Notes: generated by a model not told the origin, from the letters alone. Shown: positions 20,870-31,592, counted from the stretch's first letter. The stretch: DNA of 64,000 bases from Limnobaculum xujianqingii (GCF_013394855.1 NZ_JABMLK010000001.1:1569501-1633500); one strand, 5' to 3'. Translations and numbers: made by a program.

Positions 20870-23353
20870 TTATATTTTAACGACTTTAACCGCACATTTT
20901 TTGTAGTCAGTTTCTTTTGACAGTGGATCGGTTGCATCCAATGTCAGTGCGTTAACTAACTGTGCTGCGTCAAAGAACGCCATATATACCAGCCCTTGCG
21001 GTACCCGGTTACGACCACGAGTTTCCACAATTGTGATAACTTCACCGCGACGTGACTGAATCTTCACTTTATCGCCGCGACGCATACCACGTTTCTGGGC
21101 ATCCTGTGGGTGAATAAACAGTACTGACTCAGGGAAAGAGCGGTGCAGTTCCGGTACGCGACGCGTCATTGAGCCTGTGTGCCAGTGTTCCAGCACGCGG
21201 CCAGTTGACAGCCACAGGTCATATTCTGCATCCGGACTTTCTGCAGGTGGTTCATAAGGCAGGGCAAAAATAACTGCTTTACCATCTGGCTTACCGTAGA
21301 ATTTAACGCCTTCACCGGCCTTAACATACGGGTCATAACCTTCACGGTAACGCCACAGGGTTTCTTTGCCGTCAACTACCGGCCAGCGCAGACCGCGAGC
21401 TTTGTGGTAGTCATCAAATGGAGCCAGATCGTGAGCATGACCACGGCCAAAGCTGGCATACTCTTCAAACAGCCCTTTTTGCAGATAGAAACCATAATCA
21501 TGGGATTCATCGTTTAACTGGCCTTCCGCCAGCTCATCCAGTTTGAACTTATTAACCTGGCCGTTAGCAAACAGAATTTCGTACAGTGTTTTACCACGAT
21601 ATTCCGGGTTCTTATCTAACAGCTCGGCTGGCCAAACTTCATCGGTTTTAAAGTACTTGGAGAATTCAACAATTTGCCACAGGTCAGATTTTGCCTCACC
21701 CGGCGCTTTAACTTGTTGACGCCAGAATTGACCGCGACGCTCGGCGTTACCGTAAGCACCCTCTTTTTCCACCCACATTGCGGTAGGCAGAATCAGGTCC
21801 GCAGACAGCGCACTGATGGTTGGATAAGGATCGGATACCACTACGAAGTTACGCGGATCGCGCCAACCCGGCATACGGTCTTCATTGATGTTTGGACCAG
21901 CCTGCATATTGTTAGTACACAGTGTCCAGTAAGCGTTTAACTTACCGTCTTTCAGCGCACGGTCCTGAGCTACGGCGTGCAGGCCAATAGAACCCAGAAT
22001 GGTGCCTTCCGGCAGTTTCCACTTCTGTTCTGAAATCTTACGGTGTTCTTCGTTGGTTACTACCATGTCTGCAGGCAGACGGTGTGCGAAAGTACCTACT
22101 TCGCGCGCAGTACCACAAGCAGAAGGCTGACCAGTCAGAGAGAATGGACCACAACCCGGTAGAGAAATTTTACCGGTTAACAGGTGAATGTTGTAACACA
22201 GGTTGTTCGCCCATACGCCACGAGTATGTTGGTTGAAACCCATGGTCCAGTAAGAAACCACTTTTACATTTGGATCGGCATACAGTTTAGCCAGCTCAAC
22301 CAGTGAGTCTTTTGGTACACCGGTCATTTCAGCAGTTTTTTCCAATGTGTACTCTGCAACGAACGCTTTATATTCGTCAAAAGTCATTGGGCTGGATTTG
22401 TCGCTGTTTGGATTTTTAGCCGCTTTTTCCAATGGATGGTTTGGACGTAAACCATAACCGATATCAGTATCACCACGGCGAATGTTAACGTGCTTGTCCA
22501 GGAAATCCTGATTAACTGCGTTATTCTGAATGATGTAGTTAGCGATATAGTTCAGGATAACCAGGTCAGTTTGCGGTTTAAAGATAATCGGGTTATCGGC
22601 TAATTCAAAGCTACGGTGTTCATAGGTAGACATGACCGCAACTTTAACGTTTGGATTAGACAAACGACGGTCAGTAATGCGCGACCACAGGATCGGGTGC
22701 ATTTCTGCCATGTTGGAGCCCCAAAGCACGAAGGCATCAGCATGCTCGATGTCATCATAGCAGCCCATTGGTTCATCCATACCGAAAGTACGCATGAATC
22801 CAACTACGGCACTCGCCATACAGTGACGGGCATTCGGATCAATGTTGTTAGAACGGAAACCCGCTTTAAATAATTTAGCGGCGGCGTAACCTTCCCAAAT
22901 AGTGAACTGACCGGAAGCAAACATACCGCCGCCGTTTGGACCTTGTTCTTTAAAGGCTTTTTTGTATTTTTCACTCATCACGGTGAATGCTTTATCCCAG
23001 CTAACCGGAGTAAATTCACCATTCTTGTCGTATTCGCCGTTCTTCATCCGCAGCAGCGGCTGAGTTAAACGGTCTTTTCCGTACATAATCTTAGGTAAGA
23101 AGTAACCCTTGATACAGTTTAACCCACGGTTAACTGGTGCATCCGGGTCACCCTGAGAAGCGACAACACGACCGTTTTGCGTACCAACCAGTACGCTACA
23201 GCCGGTACCACAGAAGCGGCATGGCGCTTTATCCCACTTAATTGATTGATCCCCGTCAGCAGCAACAGCTACTGTCGGAATAGTCATTCCTGCGGCAACT
23301 GCGGCTGCAGCCACTGCATTTGCTTTCATGAAGTCTCGACGACTGAGTTTCAT
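20870..23353 (-). CDS. napA: Periplasmic nitrate reductase catalytic subunit NapA
   Basis: NapA reduces nitrate to nitrite in the periplasm, using bis-molybdopterin guanine dinucleotide and one 4Fe-4S cluster. The 827 residues begin with a twin-arginine signal SRRDFMK. The cluster-binding segment is [13 protein letters not shown] with a later NCIKGYF. The molybdenum-ligating cysteine is in [12 protein letters not shown]. Length and ends match the E. coli enzyme. It overlaps napD by 4 bases, as expected for its dedicated chaperone. Confidence 0.98.
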   Translation of the reverse strand: MKLSRRDFMKANAVAAAAVAAGMTIPTVAVAADGDQSIKWDKAPCRFCGTGCSVLVGTQNGRVVASQGDPDAPVNRGLNCIKGYFLPKIMYGKDRLTQPLLRMKNGEYDKNGEFTPVSWDKAFTVMSEKYKKAFKEQGPNGGGMFASGQFTIWEGYAAAKLFKAGFRSNNIDPNARHCMASAVVGFMRTFGMDEPMGCYDDIEHADAFVLWGSNMAEMHPILWSRITDRRLSNPNVKVAVMSTYEHRSFELADNPIIFKPQTDLVILNYIANYIIQNNAVNQDFLDKHVNIRRGDTDIGYGLRPNHPLEKAAKNPNSDKSSPMTFDEYKAFVAEYTLEKTAEMTGVPKDSLVELAKLYADPNVKVVSYWTMGFNQHTRGVWANNLCYNIHLLTGKISLPGCGPFSLTGQPSACGTAREVGTFAHRLPADMVVTNEEHRKISEQKWKLPEGTILGSIGLHAVAQDRALKDGKLNAYWTLCTNNMQAGPNINEDRMPGWRDPRNFVVVSDPYPTISALSADLILPTAMWVEKEGAYGNAERRGQFWRQQVKAPGEAKSDLWQIVEFSKYFKTDEVWPAELLDKNPEYRGKTLYEILFANGQVNKFKLDELAEGQLNDESHDYGFYLQKGLFEEYASFGRGHAHDLAPFDDYHKARGLRWPVVDGKETLWRYREGYDPYVKAGEGVKFYGKPDGKAVIFALPYEPPAESPDAEYDLWLSTGRVLEHWHTGSMTRRVPELHRSFPESVLFIHPQDAQKRGMRRGDKVKIQSRRGEVITIVETRGRNRVPQGLVYMAFFDAAQLVNALTLDATDPLSKETDYKKCAVKVVKI

Positions 23354-23619
23354 GGCGTATCCTCACCTTGCTCATCTTGCTGGTGATAAACCAGCGACAC
23401 CGCCAACACACCGGCTATATCACGTGCTGACTCAATTTGGGCAAACAGAACATCTGAATTGTCCGCCTGCATAACAACAATTAACTTTCCTTCGTCTTCA
23501 TTCACCCCGGGAATCTCTGTTCCTGGTAGTGCATACAGCGCTTCGCTTACTTTAGGTATATCTTCCCGACGTACCTGAACAATCAAACTACAAACGTGCC
23601 AGTCATTCTTTTCCGTCAT
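23350..23619 (-). CDS. napD: NapA signal-peptide chaperone NapD
   Basis: NapD binds the twin-arginine signal of NapA and holds it until the cofactor is inserted. The protein of about 89 residues contains [11 protein letters not shown], a conserved GKLIVVMQ strand and the C-terminal [15 protein letters not shown] typical of the family. I chose the ATG at 23619 (MTEKNDWHV) over an upstream in-frame start at 23637. It overlaps the 3' end of napF. Confidence 0.93.
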   Translation of the reverse strand: MTEKNDWHVCSLIVQVRREDIPKVSEALYALPGTEIPGVNEDEGKLIVVMQADNSDVLFAQIESARDIAGVLAVSLVYHQQDEQGEDTP

Positions 23620-24109
23620 TATCTTTATCACTCTCACGGGTTGTTATTGCCTGAACCGGACAGCTTCGGACACAGCCCCCACATCCTGTACAGCTCTCTC
23701 TTTCCAGCTCCGGTTGAGCAATGCCCCCCAACCGTAGTTTGAATTTAATGGCATAGGGCTCACAGGCGTCCTGACAGCTTCGACAGGCCACCCCCTGATA
23801 AGTGAGACACGTTTGATTAATCACTGCATAACGCTGCCAGGGCTGACTTTCCGTTGAATGAAATATCGGTTCCGGACAAACTTCTACACAACGTTTGCAA
23901 AACGTGCACTCTGCACGTTGAAAATCCAGCTCAGGAAAACCCTGGTTACCACTTACTGTGATGACGCCGGTTTCACAGGCCCCAACGCAAGCATGGCAAC
24001 GGCTACAGCCATCGGTAAACAACACTTCCTCTACCGACCACGGCGGCCTGATAGCATCGTGGCCTCGCCATTGACCACGTAACAGATTTCGCCGGGATAA
24101 AATTGACAT
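23603..24109 (-). CDS. napF: Ferredoxin-type protein NapF
   Basis: NapF is a cytoplasmic iron-sulfur protein that interacts with NapA during maturation. The 168 residues have an N-terminal RRNLLRGQWRG stretch and three 4Fe-4S motifs: CSRCHACVGACE, CTFCKRCVEVCP and CTGCGGCVRSCP. A fourth cysteine group is CRSCQDACEP. It is the first gene of the nap operon, with the shared regulatory region of nap and narQ upstream. Confidence 0.95.
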   Translation of the reverse strand: MSILSRRNLLRGQWRGHDAIRPPWSVEEVLFTDGCSRCHACVGACETGVITVSGNQGFPELDFQRAECTFCKRCVEVCPEPIFHSTESQPWQRYAVINQTCLTYQGVACRSCQDACEPYAIKFKLRLGGIAQPELERESCTGCGGCVRSCPVQAITTRESDKDNDGKE

Positions 24110-24474
24110 GCTTTAATTTCTCCACTCACTCAGGAGGACATCATTTATTACTTACATCATCTCTGTTACTTAAAACGACATATTTAGAGACTCTGGCCAG
24201 AGTAAGTTAATCCTTGCGAAGTAGAGATATAATTACTCTTAAGGGGTAAATAGGTAGGTAGCTTGCGCTAGATCAATCGTTCGCTGCATTTTTAACCCAA
24301 TATTTGACCCACACGGCATTTTATTTGGTTATTTTTGGGTTAAAACCCAGCAGAATAATCAGTAGACTAAACGAAAAGCAGATTACCATTATCGCAAGTT
24401 AGCATCGGTAGCTGATAATTTGCTCTGCTACATGGACATGACAAGGTACAAATCAATTAACGCTCTGGGGATTT
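24110..24474. promoter_or_regulatory. Divergent napF/narQ control region
   Basis: Candidate sites seen: an FNR-like box at 24263-24276, read on the minus strand as TTGATCTAGCGCAA (8 of 10 conserved positions of TTGATnnnnATCAA); and a NarP/NarL-like inverted pair TACTCTTAAGGGGTA at 24234-24248, one base shorter than the usual 7-2-7 spacing. A possible -10 for napF is TATATC near 24226-24231. An 11-bp inverted repeat (24290-24300 and 24335-24345) lies on the narQ side. The placing of sites relative to a transcription start is inferred. Confidence 0.45.
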
Positions 24475-26166
24475 ATGGCTTCTGTTAAACGCTCAGTAAC
24501 CAATAGTATAGCCCGCATGCTGATCGCGATTGTGATCCTCTCAATTCTGTCTGCCGGACTTGCTTTGATATCGCTAGCCGCCAGCCGTACAGATGCCGAA
24601 GCCATCAATATTTCTGGTTCTTTGCGCATGCAGAGCTACCGTCTGGCCTATGATCTGACGACCAACTCCCCTTATCTGAACTCTCATATCCGGCAGTATG
24701 CGCTATCGATTAATGCGCCTGCCTTAAAAGAGATTAACGAATTTTACTTTCCGGCGGATATCCAACAAAAGTACCAAACTTTACTGGATCGCTGGCAGGA
24801 GCTGGAACAAGAGTTAACGCATAACAATGGTGATATCTACATCAGTCAGTTGGCTGATTATGTTAATGAAATTAATGAGTTCGTACTGGCCATCCAACTG
24901 TTTTCTGAACTGAAACTCAAAGCTGCTGTTTTTATCAGTATTATCAGTGTACTGAGTACCATTGGGTTGGTGTTCTATGTTATCCACTTCAGCCGTCGGG
25001 AAATTGTCGATCCCCTTAACCGAATGGTGACCGCCAGCCACTATATTCAGACCGGGCGTTTTGACCATCAGCCGTTAGATGTAGAAAAACATAATGAGTT
25101 AGGCGTACTGGCGACGGCCTTTACCTCTATGTCATCTGATTTGGAAAAGATGTACCAATCGCTGGCAGAAAAAGTAGAAGAGAAAACCGTTAAGCTGACT
25201 CAGGCTAACCGTTCATTGGGTGTTTTATACGATTGCCTTCAGGCCCTGAGCGTTAGTCAGGTTGATCGTCAGTGTTTTGAGCAGGTTCTGCGTATTGTTC
25301 GCACCAGTGAAAATATGGTGGCGATTCGCCTGGAAATTCAGGACAGTGGAGAAGGCCGTTGGGTACTTGAAGAAGGTATTGAGGACGAAAATCGTATTTG
25401 GCAACATTTGCCACTACAGCAAGATGAACAGATTCTGGGTAAGATGAGCTGGCAATGTTCAGACACCGCAGTCCACCCACAGTTAATTGAAAACGTAAGT
25501 AATATTCTTAGTCGGGGAATCTATTTTAACCGGGCGCAAAAACGTTATTTACAGGTACTACTCATGGAGGAGCGAGCCACTATCGCCCGGGAACTTCATG
25601 ACTCGCTGGCACAATCGCTTTCTTTCCTGCGAATTCAACTCACCTTGCTTAAACGTGTTATTCCCAGTAATAATGAGAAAGCTATGAGTGTGATTACTGA
25701 TTTCGATCAGGCACTTTCCAGTGCATATCGTCAGCTAAGGGAACTATTAGCCACATTTCGACTCACAATTCAGGAAGCTGACTTGCACGAAGCGCTAAAT
25801 CAGTTAATCACTCCGTTACAGGCACAAACGGAAGTTCCTATTCAAATGCACTGTGCCCTTTCTTCACAGGCGTTAAATGCACAACAACAGGTTCACGCAT
25901 TACAAATTGTTCGTGAGGCGGTTTTGAATGCCATAAAACACGCCAATGCGAGCCTGATTAGTATCAATTGCGAACCTACAAATGATGGTAATAATATGAT
26001 TACTATTACCGATAACGGGGCCGGAATAAAAAGTTTAGATGAGCCAGAAGGACATTACGGGCTCAACATTATGAGTGAACGAGCTTCACGTTTAGGTGGA
26101 ACATTAACCATTGGGCCGCATGAAGAAGGTGGGACACTAGTCCGTCTTATCTTCCCTCAACAATAA
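24475..26166 (+). CDS. narQ: Nitrate/nitrite sensor histidine kinase NarQ
   Basis: NarQ senses nitrate and nitrite at the periplasmic face and phosphorylates NarP/NarL. The 563 residues have two membrane helices (about 14-36 and 147-168). The conserved periplasmic P-box is AEAINISGSLRMQSYRL. A HAMP and signalling helix, a cysteine-containing central module, the HisKA_3 motif ERATIARELHDSLAQSLS, and an ATPase domain with GHYGLNIMSERASRLGG follow. Similarity over the full length favours NarQ over NarX. It is divergent from napF and precedes narP. Confidence 0.95.
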   Translation: MASVKRSVTNSIARMLIAIVILSILSAGLALISLAASRTDAEAINISGSLRMQSYRLAYDLTTNSPYLNSHIRQYALSINAPALKEINEFYFPADIQQKYQTLLDRWQELEQELTHNNGDIYISQLADYVNEINEFVLAIQLFSELKLKAAVFISIISVLSTIGLVFYVIHFSRREIVDPLNRMVTASHYIQTGRFDHQPLDVEKHNELGVLATAFTSMSSDLEKMYQSLAEKVEEKTVKLTQANRSLGVLYDCLQALSVSQVDRQCFEQVLRIVRTSENMVAIRLEIQDSGEGRWVLEEGIEDENRIWQHLPLQQDEQILGKMSWQCSDTAVHPQLIENVSNILSRGIYFNRAQKRYLQVLLMEERATIARELHDSLAQSLSFLRIQLTLLKRVIPSNNEKAMSVITDFDQALSSAYRQLRELLATFRLTIQEADLHEALNQLITPLQAQTEVPIQMHCALSSQALNAQQQVHALQIVREAVLNAIKHANASLISINCEPTNDGNNMITITDNGAGIKSLDEPEGHYGLNIMSERASRLGGTLTIGPHEEGGTLVRLIFPQQ

Positions 26167-26227
26167 CAATGACAAGGTTAGAAATAGCTTTGCGGCACCT
26201 TTCAATAATTTTAAAAAGAATGGAGTA

Positions 26228-26863
26228 ATGACAGTGCAAGAACAGTGCAATATTTTGATCGTAGACGATCATCCCCTGATGCGGCGTGGAGTCCGGCAGT
26301 TGCTTGAACTGGAACCTTCGCTCAACATTGTGGCAGAAGCCAGCAACGGCAACGAAGCTATTACCTATGCCTGTCAGTTGCTACCCGACCTGATTTTGCT
26401 GGATCTGAACATGAAAGGTCTGTCAGGTTTAGATACCTTGAAAGCCCTGCGTAATGAGGGGATTGCTGCCCGTATTATCGTACTAACCGTTTCTGACTCC
26501 CGCAGTGATATTTATGCGCTAATTGATGCTGGTGCCGATGGCTATTTGCTAAAAGACAGCGAGCCAGAGCTGTTACTGAAGAAAATTCTACAGGCGGCCA
26601 ACGGTGAGAATGTGTTTAGCGACATTATTCTTGAGTATCTTGAGACCCGGGATGACCAAAGCGATCCATTTGAGTCGCTAACGGAACGTGAGTTAGATGT
26701 GCTGCAAGAGGTGGCCCGTGGTATGTCTAACAAACAAATCGCCTCTCATTTGCACATTTCCGAAGAAACGGTAAAAGTACATATTCGTAATATGCTGCGT
26801 AAGCTAAACGTTCGTTCACGCGTAGCGGCAACCGTGATGTATCTGGAAAGAAAAAGCCAGTAA
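26228..26863 (+). CDS. narP: Nitrate/nitrite response regulator NarP
   Basis: NarP activates nap and other anaerobic genes in response to nitrate/nitrite. The 211 residues have a receiver domain with phosphoacceptor Asp59 (LILLDLNMKG) and Lys109 region DGYLLKDSEPE. The LuxR-type helix-turn-helix is LTERELDVLQEVARGMSNKQ and EETVKVHIRNMLRKL. It lies 61 bases after narQ, so the sensor and regulator are probably one operon; in E. coli narP is elsewhere. Confidence 0.94.
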   Translation: MTVQEQCNILIVDDHPLMRRGVRQLLELEPSLNIVAEASNGNEAITYACQLLPDLILLDLNMKGLSGLDTLKALRNEGIAARIIVLTVSDSRSDIYALIDAGADGYLLKDSEPELLLKKILQAANGENVFSDIILEYLETRDDQSDPFESLTERELDVLQEVARGMSNKQIASHLHISEETVKVHIRNMLRKLNVRSRVAATVMYLERKSQ

Positions 26864-26889
26864 CGGTTAAAAGTTAATTTGGTGAAAGG

Positions 26890-26921
26890 ACCGGGCTTTC
26901 GATGGGGAGCTCGGTTTTTTT
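26890..26921 (+). terminator. Terminator after narP
   Basis: A stem ACCGGGCT/AGCTCGGT (one non-Watson-Crick pair) with a 10-nt loop is followed directly by seven T. Confidence 0.8.
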
Positions 26922-27149
26922 ATTGTCAGCGATTAACAACCAGGCTGTACTTTAATTGGTCAATGATTCATTTCATTAATTTTATCTCTTTTCAGTTTTT
27001 TCTTTCTCCGTTAATACCTTTGAAATACTTTCCCCCTCCCCCCTGATTTAATGGTAAATTTATTGGCTATCCTCCCTGCTTTATCAGCCTTTTGCTGAAC
27101 GGATAAGTTTACGGCAGGTGTACTAATTTTGACTGATGAGGGAATCTCT

Positions 27150-27515
27150 TTGAAAACGACATACAGCCTCTACGGCATTAAGAATTGCGATACCATCAAA
27201 AAAGCCCGCCGCTGGCTGGAAGAACACCAGATAGACTACCGTTTTCACGATTACCGCACTGATGGTTTAGACGATCAGTTACTGCAACAGCTTATTGATG
27301 GATTGGGCTGGGAGCCACTGCTCAACACTCGCGGAACCACCTGGCGCAAGCTAAGTGACGATCAAAAAGCCGCAGCCACTACTGAAGCTGGCGCTAAAAC
27401 ACTCATGCTGGAACAGCCGTCCATTATTAAACGCCCGGTATTGGTTATTAATGACAAAATGCTGTTAGGTTTTTCTGTCGACAACTATCAGCAATTTACC
27501 GGTGGAGATAAATAA
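27150..27515 (+). CDS. yffB: ArsC/Spx-family protein YffB
   Basis: A small thioredoxin-fold protein of about 121 residues in the ArsC/Spx family; function is unknown. It has the family sequence [29 protein letters not shown] and IIKRPVLVI. No ATG is available. I chose the TTG at 27150 because GAGGGA lies six bases in front; another in-frame TTG is at 27129. The stop overlaps the dapE start by one base, as part of a yffB-dapE operon. Confidence 0.88.
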   Translation: MKTTYSLYGIKNCDTIKKARRWLEEHQIDYRFHDYRTDGLDDQLLQQLIDGLGWEPLLNTRGTTWRKLSDDQKAAATTEAGAKTLMLEQPSIIKRPVLVINDKMLLGFSVDNYQQFTGGDK

Positions 27516-28651
27516 TGTTCTGTCCGGTCATTACTCTGGCTCAACAGTTAATTAAACGACCTTCTTTAAGCCCGCATGATGAAGGCTGCCAGCAAATTAT
27601 GATTGAACGGTTAAAAGCCATTGGTTTTACCGTTGAAGAGATGAATTTTGGCGATACCCTTAACTTCTGGGCATGGCGAGGCGGTCATAATGGCACGCCT
27701 ACCCTGGCGTTTGCCGGTCATACGGATGTAGTTCCAGCCGGTGATGAAAGCCACTGGCATCAGCCACCGTTTGAACCCACGATTCAGGACGGTTTCCTGT
27801 ATGGTCGTGGCGCAGCAGATATGAAAGGTTCACTGGCTGCGATGGTGGTGGCCGCCGAACGTTTTGTTGCCGCTAACCCCAACCATAGCGGGAGACTTGC
27901 CTTTCTCATCACTTCAGATGAAGAAGCCAGCGCGGTTAACGGTACGGTTAAAGTGGTCGAAGCATTAGCCGCGCGCCGCGAGCGCGTTGATTATTGTCTG
28001 GTGGGTGAGCCCTCCAGTACTGAACGTGTAGGTGACGTGGTTAAAAATGGACGCAGAGGTTCAATTACCGCCAATTTGACCATTCATGGTACTCAGGGAC
28101 ACGTGGCTTACTCTCATCTGGCAGATAATCCCGTCCACCGCGCAACACCATTTATTAATGAATTAGTGAATACCGAATGGGACAGAGGCAATGAATTCTT
28201 CCCGGCAACCAGCATGCAAATCGCCAATATTCGCGCCGGTACCGGCAGCAATAATGTGATCCCTGGTGAAATGTTTGTACAGTTCAATTTCCGTTACAGT
28301 ACTGAGCTGACCCATGAGCAGATTATGCATCAGGTACAAGCCATGCTGGAACGCCACCAGTTACGCTATACCATCGAATGGAACCTGTCCGGAAAACCAT
28401 TCCTGACTCCGCGCGGTAAGCTAGTTGATGCGGTATCCCATGCGGTAGAGTATTACGCGGCAACTACGCCACAGTTGCTCACTAATGGCGGCACTTCCGA
28501 TGGTCGTTTTATTGCTCAGATGGGAACGCAAGTCGTAGAGCTTGGACCGGTCAATGCTACTATTCATAAAGTGAACGAGTGTGTTAAAGCCTCTGATTTG
28601 CAGCTACTTAGCCGTATGTACCAAAAAATCATGGAGCAGTTATTAGTATGA
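27515..28651 (+). CDS. dapE: Succinyl-diaminopimelate desuccinylase
   Basis: DapE removes succinate from N-succinyl-LL-diaminopimelate in the lysine and peptidoglycan precursor pathway, using two zinc ions. The 378 residues (E. coli 375) show the M20-family metal motifs [27 protein letters not shown] and SDEEASA. The C-terminal [14 protein letters not shown] is also conserved. The start is coupled to yffB and the end overlaps the following M15 peptidase gene by 4 bases. Confidence 0.97.
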   Translation: MFCPVITLAQQLIKRPSLSPHDEGCQQIMIERLKAIGFTVEEMNFGDTLNFWAWRGGHNGTPTLAFAGHTDVVPAGDESHWHQPPFEPTIQDGFLYGRGAADMKGSLAAMVVAAERFVAANPNHSGRLAFLITSDEEASAVNGTVKVVEALAARRERVDYCLVGEPSSTERVGDVVKNGRRGSITANLTIHGTQGHVAYSHLADNPVHRATPFINELVNTEWDRGNEFFPATSMQIANIRAGTGSNNVIPGEMFVQFNFRYSTELTHEQIMHQVQAMLERHQLRYTIEWNLSGKPFLTPRGKLVDAVSHAVEYYAATTPQLLTNGGTSDGRFIAQMGTQVVELGPVNATIHKVNECVKASDLQLLSRMYQKIMEQLLV

Positions 28652-29340
28652 TGACGCCAGCCATGTTGACCGGCCAAAGTGAAGATCATCTGGTCACACT
28701 AACGGGAAATCATCGCCTGCAGCCGGAAGCGGTTAGTGCTTTTCTTGCCATGCAGGCCGCAGCAAAAGAGGCGGGATTTAACCTTCAGCCCGCCAGCACC
28801 TTTCGCGATTTTGCCCGCCAGCAAATGATTTGGAATGAAAAGTTTATTGGTTTGCGTCCGGTGATGGATGCCATGAGCCAACCAATGGATATCTCAACGC
28901 TGGACGATGAACAACGCTGCTGCGCAATTTTACGCTGGTCTGCTATGCCAGGAGCCAGTCGCCATCATTGGGGAACCGATCTGGATATTTACGATCCCGA
29001 CCAACTACCAGAAGGGGAAAAGCTACAGCTGGAACCCTGGGAATATGAAGAAAATGGCTATTTTTATCCGCTAACCTGTTGGTTAAGCGCTAATATGAAT
29101 AAATACGGCTTCTATCGACCTTTTGTCAGCGATCAAGGTGGTGTTGCCGCAGAACCATGGCATCTCAGCTATTATCCACTGGCTCAACAGGCTGAACATA
29201 TGTTGACCCCAGAACTTTTGCTGTTAGCCTGGCAGGATAAAGAAATTGCGGGTTTTAGCTGGCTCTCTTGCCATCTTAACCAGGTATTTAAACGTTTTAT
29301 CACCCTACCCAACGGAGTGTCATCATCATGCATTGGTTAG
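28648..29340 (+). CDS. M15 family metallopeptidase (D-alanyl-D-alanine carboxypeptidase type)
   Basis: A VanY/LdcB-like zinc peptidase of 230 residues, expected to cut D-Ala or L/D bonds of peptidoglycan peptides. The zinc motif [13 protein letters not shown] and the catalytic EPWHLSYYP are present. No signal peptide is visible, so a cytoplasmic role in cell-wall recycling is possible. It starts inside the dapE stop (ATGA overlap) and its end overlaps ypfN by 13 bases, tying it to the diaminopimelate operon. E. coli has no such gene at this place. Confidence 0.85.
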   Translation: MMTPAMLTGQSEDHLVTLTGNHRLQPEAVSAFLAMQAAAKEAGFNLQPASTFRDFARQQMIWNEKFIGLRPVMDAMSQPMDISTLDDEQRCCAILRWSAMPGASRHHWGTDLDIYDPDQLPEGEKLQLEPWEYEENGYFYPLTCWLSANMNKYGFYRPFVSDQGGVAAEPWHLSYYPLAQQAEHMLTPELLLLAWQDKEIAGFSWLSCHLNQVFKRFITLPNGVSSSCIG

Positions 29341-29525
29341 CAGACTACTGGTGGGTAATCCTGATCATTCTGGTCGGTATTATTATCAATGGCATAAAAG
29401 CACTGTATAAAGTGAATTATGACCGTTCAATGAAAGAGAACTCAAAGCTTCCTCCTCACCGTGATAACAATGCGGCGTGGGACAAAGAGGAAGATGAAGA
29501 GTGGAACCGTAACAATAAAAAGTAG
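29328..29525 (+). CDS. ypfN: UPF0370 membrane protein YpfN
   Basis: A 65-residue protein with one N-terminal membrane helix (WWVILIILVGIIINGI) and a charged C-terminal tail rich in Asp, Glu and Asn. It matches E. coli YpfN along its length. Function is unknown. The start overlaps the end of the M15 peptidase gene. Confidence 0.93.
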   Translation: MHWLADYWWVILIILVGIIINGIKALYKVNYDRSMKENSKLPPHRDNNAAWDKEEDEEWNRNNKK

Positions 29526-29537
29526 GCTATCGTTCTG

Positions 29538-31592
29538 CTAAGCTGCCGGATTGATAACCGGCAGCTGTGCCGCTACCCAGTTTTGCCAGTAATGACATTT
29601 CGCTGAATTTAGCGCCAACAGCGCCTCGGCGACCTCTTGCCTCCACAGCTGTATTAACGCTTTACGTCCGTTAAGATTACTCTCTTCTACCAGCAGTTCT
29701 ACGGTTGTCTGCCCTTCCAGCAGCTGTCTTAAGCAACCACAAATTGCCACCTGATGGCGTAACAGACGATACAGTGATACCTGACTAGCCTCCAGCGTAC
29801 GATGAGCAAACGCAAAACCAGACAGTTCACGCCAGTCCTCCTCAGCCAACTCTGCCGGAGCTATATCATTAACATGATGCAGTTTGACACAAGGTAGCAA
29901 TTGGTTAAGTAAAAATTGACGCTTAGCCCTTCTGGCGAGTAATACTGCATCCTGACTAAAAGGCACAATGGCCATTGCTGCATAACACCCACTGCTGGCT
30001 TCCTGATGGCTTCCCATATGAATAAGTTCAAAACCACAGGCCTGCCAAAATTGCCATAACTCTTCGGTATAGCCAAAGCTCACTGACAGATAATCTAAAC
30101 CCCGTAACTTCGCCCGTTCAATTTGCTGAACAATAAGAGCTCGGGCAATGCCCTGGCGGCGCATGGAAGAGACCACGGCAATACGGCTAATTCTGGCAGA
30201 ACACAACTGGGGTGCTAAATATTCAGCGCCGTGAGCCGCCAGCGATTGGGCTACCAAATTTCCCCGAGGCCGACGACGACCGGCCCAAACTTCGCGAGCC
30301 AAATCCGGAGATAGTCCGCCTTCATCCACCAGCCACAGTGCGGCAATAACGGACTGCTTATCATCCAAACCTACAGAAAAAGATAAACCCGGAGCATCGA
30401 ACAGGCGACGTAAATCTAACGGAGTTGTACGGTAATGAGCACTGGTTAATAAACCATAAAATTGGTTAAGCAGTTTTTCATTATCAGCCAATTGATGCTG
30501 ATTAATCTCGATAATCTGCTGTAGCTTACCCGGTTTTTCACTCAGACTATTTTCAGCTTCTACCAGCAATAATTGATGGATACAGCGTTCCAGCGGATCG
30601 TTTTCTGCCCAGCGAATTGGCTGTTGCAGATTTAGCAGATGCATATCCTTTAGACCAGCACAGAACTTTAATAAAAATCCCCTACCGCTGCCTTCATAAC
30701 CTTGAACGGTCGTCGTCAGCAACACTCTGGGAAAACAGGCAATTAATCGGTAGAGCTGTGGAGCAGGTATTGCAGCGGCTTCATCAATAATTAGCCAGTC
30801 TGTATTTTTCGGTAGTTCTGCCTGACACCGTTCCAGCAGAGCATCCGGTGCCCAAAAGCTAATCTTACCGTTAGCCCATTGCTGTAAAGTATTTCCCGAT
30901 GTCTGAGCCGGTGCCGTTAGCCAGCATTCACCTTTACCTGCCCACTGAGCAGCCAGCATGCCTGCCAGAGCCGATTTTCCGCGCCCGCGCCCGGCAATTA
31001 GCACATAGGTGCCGGTATCTGCCCTCAGCAAATTCTCCAACAAATGTTGTTGCTCTTCTGTCGGGGAACCATTGGGTACCATCCATACTTTTCGTTCTGC
31101 CAGTAATTGACCGGTAAATTCGCCATTTTGCGGCCAGAACAGTACATCTGAGTCAGCATTCAGTTGACGTTTAATATGTTGAATAAAGTGGGGAGTACAA
31201 ATAGGTTCAGGTGCTTCACTCCAGCGTAGGCTATCGTTATCCGGTTGCTGTTCCAGACTGCTCCATTCAGGTAGCAATAGTACTAACAGGCTTCCTGATG
31301 ACAAAGTACCGGAAACGGCAATTAATGCCTCCGCATTGAAACCTTCACAGGCATCAAATACGGCATAGTGAAACTCTGAACCTAACAAATTTTGCACAGC
31401 TTCTGGTTTACGCTGTAGTTGGGGGTAATCCGATAATGGTGTATCGGCTATCCACAGCCAGTCACCGGAATATTGACGGGTAAAACCCAGCGCCTGCTGG
31501 CGGCACCATTGTGCCTGACCGCTTAAAATCAACAGTCGGCGCACGCCATACTGCTGCATCTGACTAAGGTAAGGCGCTAAATCAATATTCAT
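29538..31592 (-). CDS. tmcA: tRNA(Met) cytidine acetyltransferase
   Basis: TmcA forms N4-acetylcytidine at the wobble position of elongator tRNA-Met, using acetyl-CoA and ATP (or GTP). The 684 residues contain an N-terminal domain and a helicase-like ATPase with Walker A AGRGRGKSAL and the DEAA motif in WLIIDEAAAIPAPQ. A GNAT acetyltransferase domain (ISRIAVVSSMRRQGIARALI) and a C-terminal tRNA-binding tail follow. It is convergent with ypfN. Confidence 0.96.
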   Translation of the reverse strand: MNIDLAPYLSQMQQYGVRRLLILSGQAQWCRQQALGFTRQYSGDWLWIADTPLSDYPQLQRKPEAVQNLLGSEFHYAVFDACEGFNAEALIAVSGTLSSGSLLVLLLPEWSSLEQQPDNDSLRWSEAPEPICTPHFIQHIKRQLNADSDVLFWPQNGEFTGQLLAERKVWMVPNGSPTEEQQHLLENLLRADTGTYVLIAGRGRGKSALAGMLAAQWAGKGECWLTAPAQTSGNTLQQWANGKISFWAPDALLERCQAELPKNTDWLIIDEAAAIPAPQLYRLIACFPRVLLTTTVQGYEGSGRGFLLKFCAGLKDMHLLNLQQPIRWAENDPLERCIHQLLLVEAENSLSEKPGKLQQIIEINQHQLADNEKLLNQFYGLLTSAHYRTTPLDLRRLFDAPGLSFSVGLDDKQSVIAALWLVDEGGLSPDLAREVWAGRRRPRGNLVAQSLAAHGAEYLAPQLCSARISRIAVVSSMRRQGIARALIVQQIERAKLRGLDYLSVSFGYTEELWQFWQACGFELIHMGSHQEASSGCYAAMAIVPFSQDAVLLARRAKRQFLLNQLLPCVKLHHVNDIAPAELAEEDWRELSGFAFAHRTLEASQVSLYRLLRHQVAICGCLRQLLEGQTTVELLVEESNLNGRKALIQLWRQEVAEALLALNSAKCHYWQNWVAAQLPVINPAA

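Noticed and set aside
24475..26166. Calling the nitrate sensor NarX instead of NarQ
   Set aside because: The N-terminal and central sequence and C-terminal GHYGLNIMSERA region read as NarQ, the partner here is NarP, and narQ is the gene at this place in E. coli.
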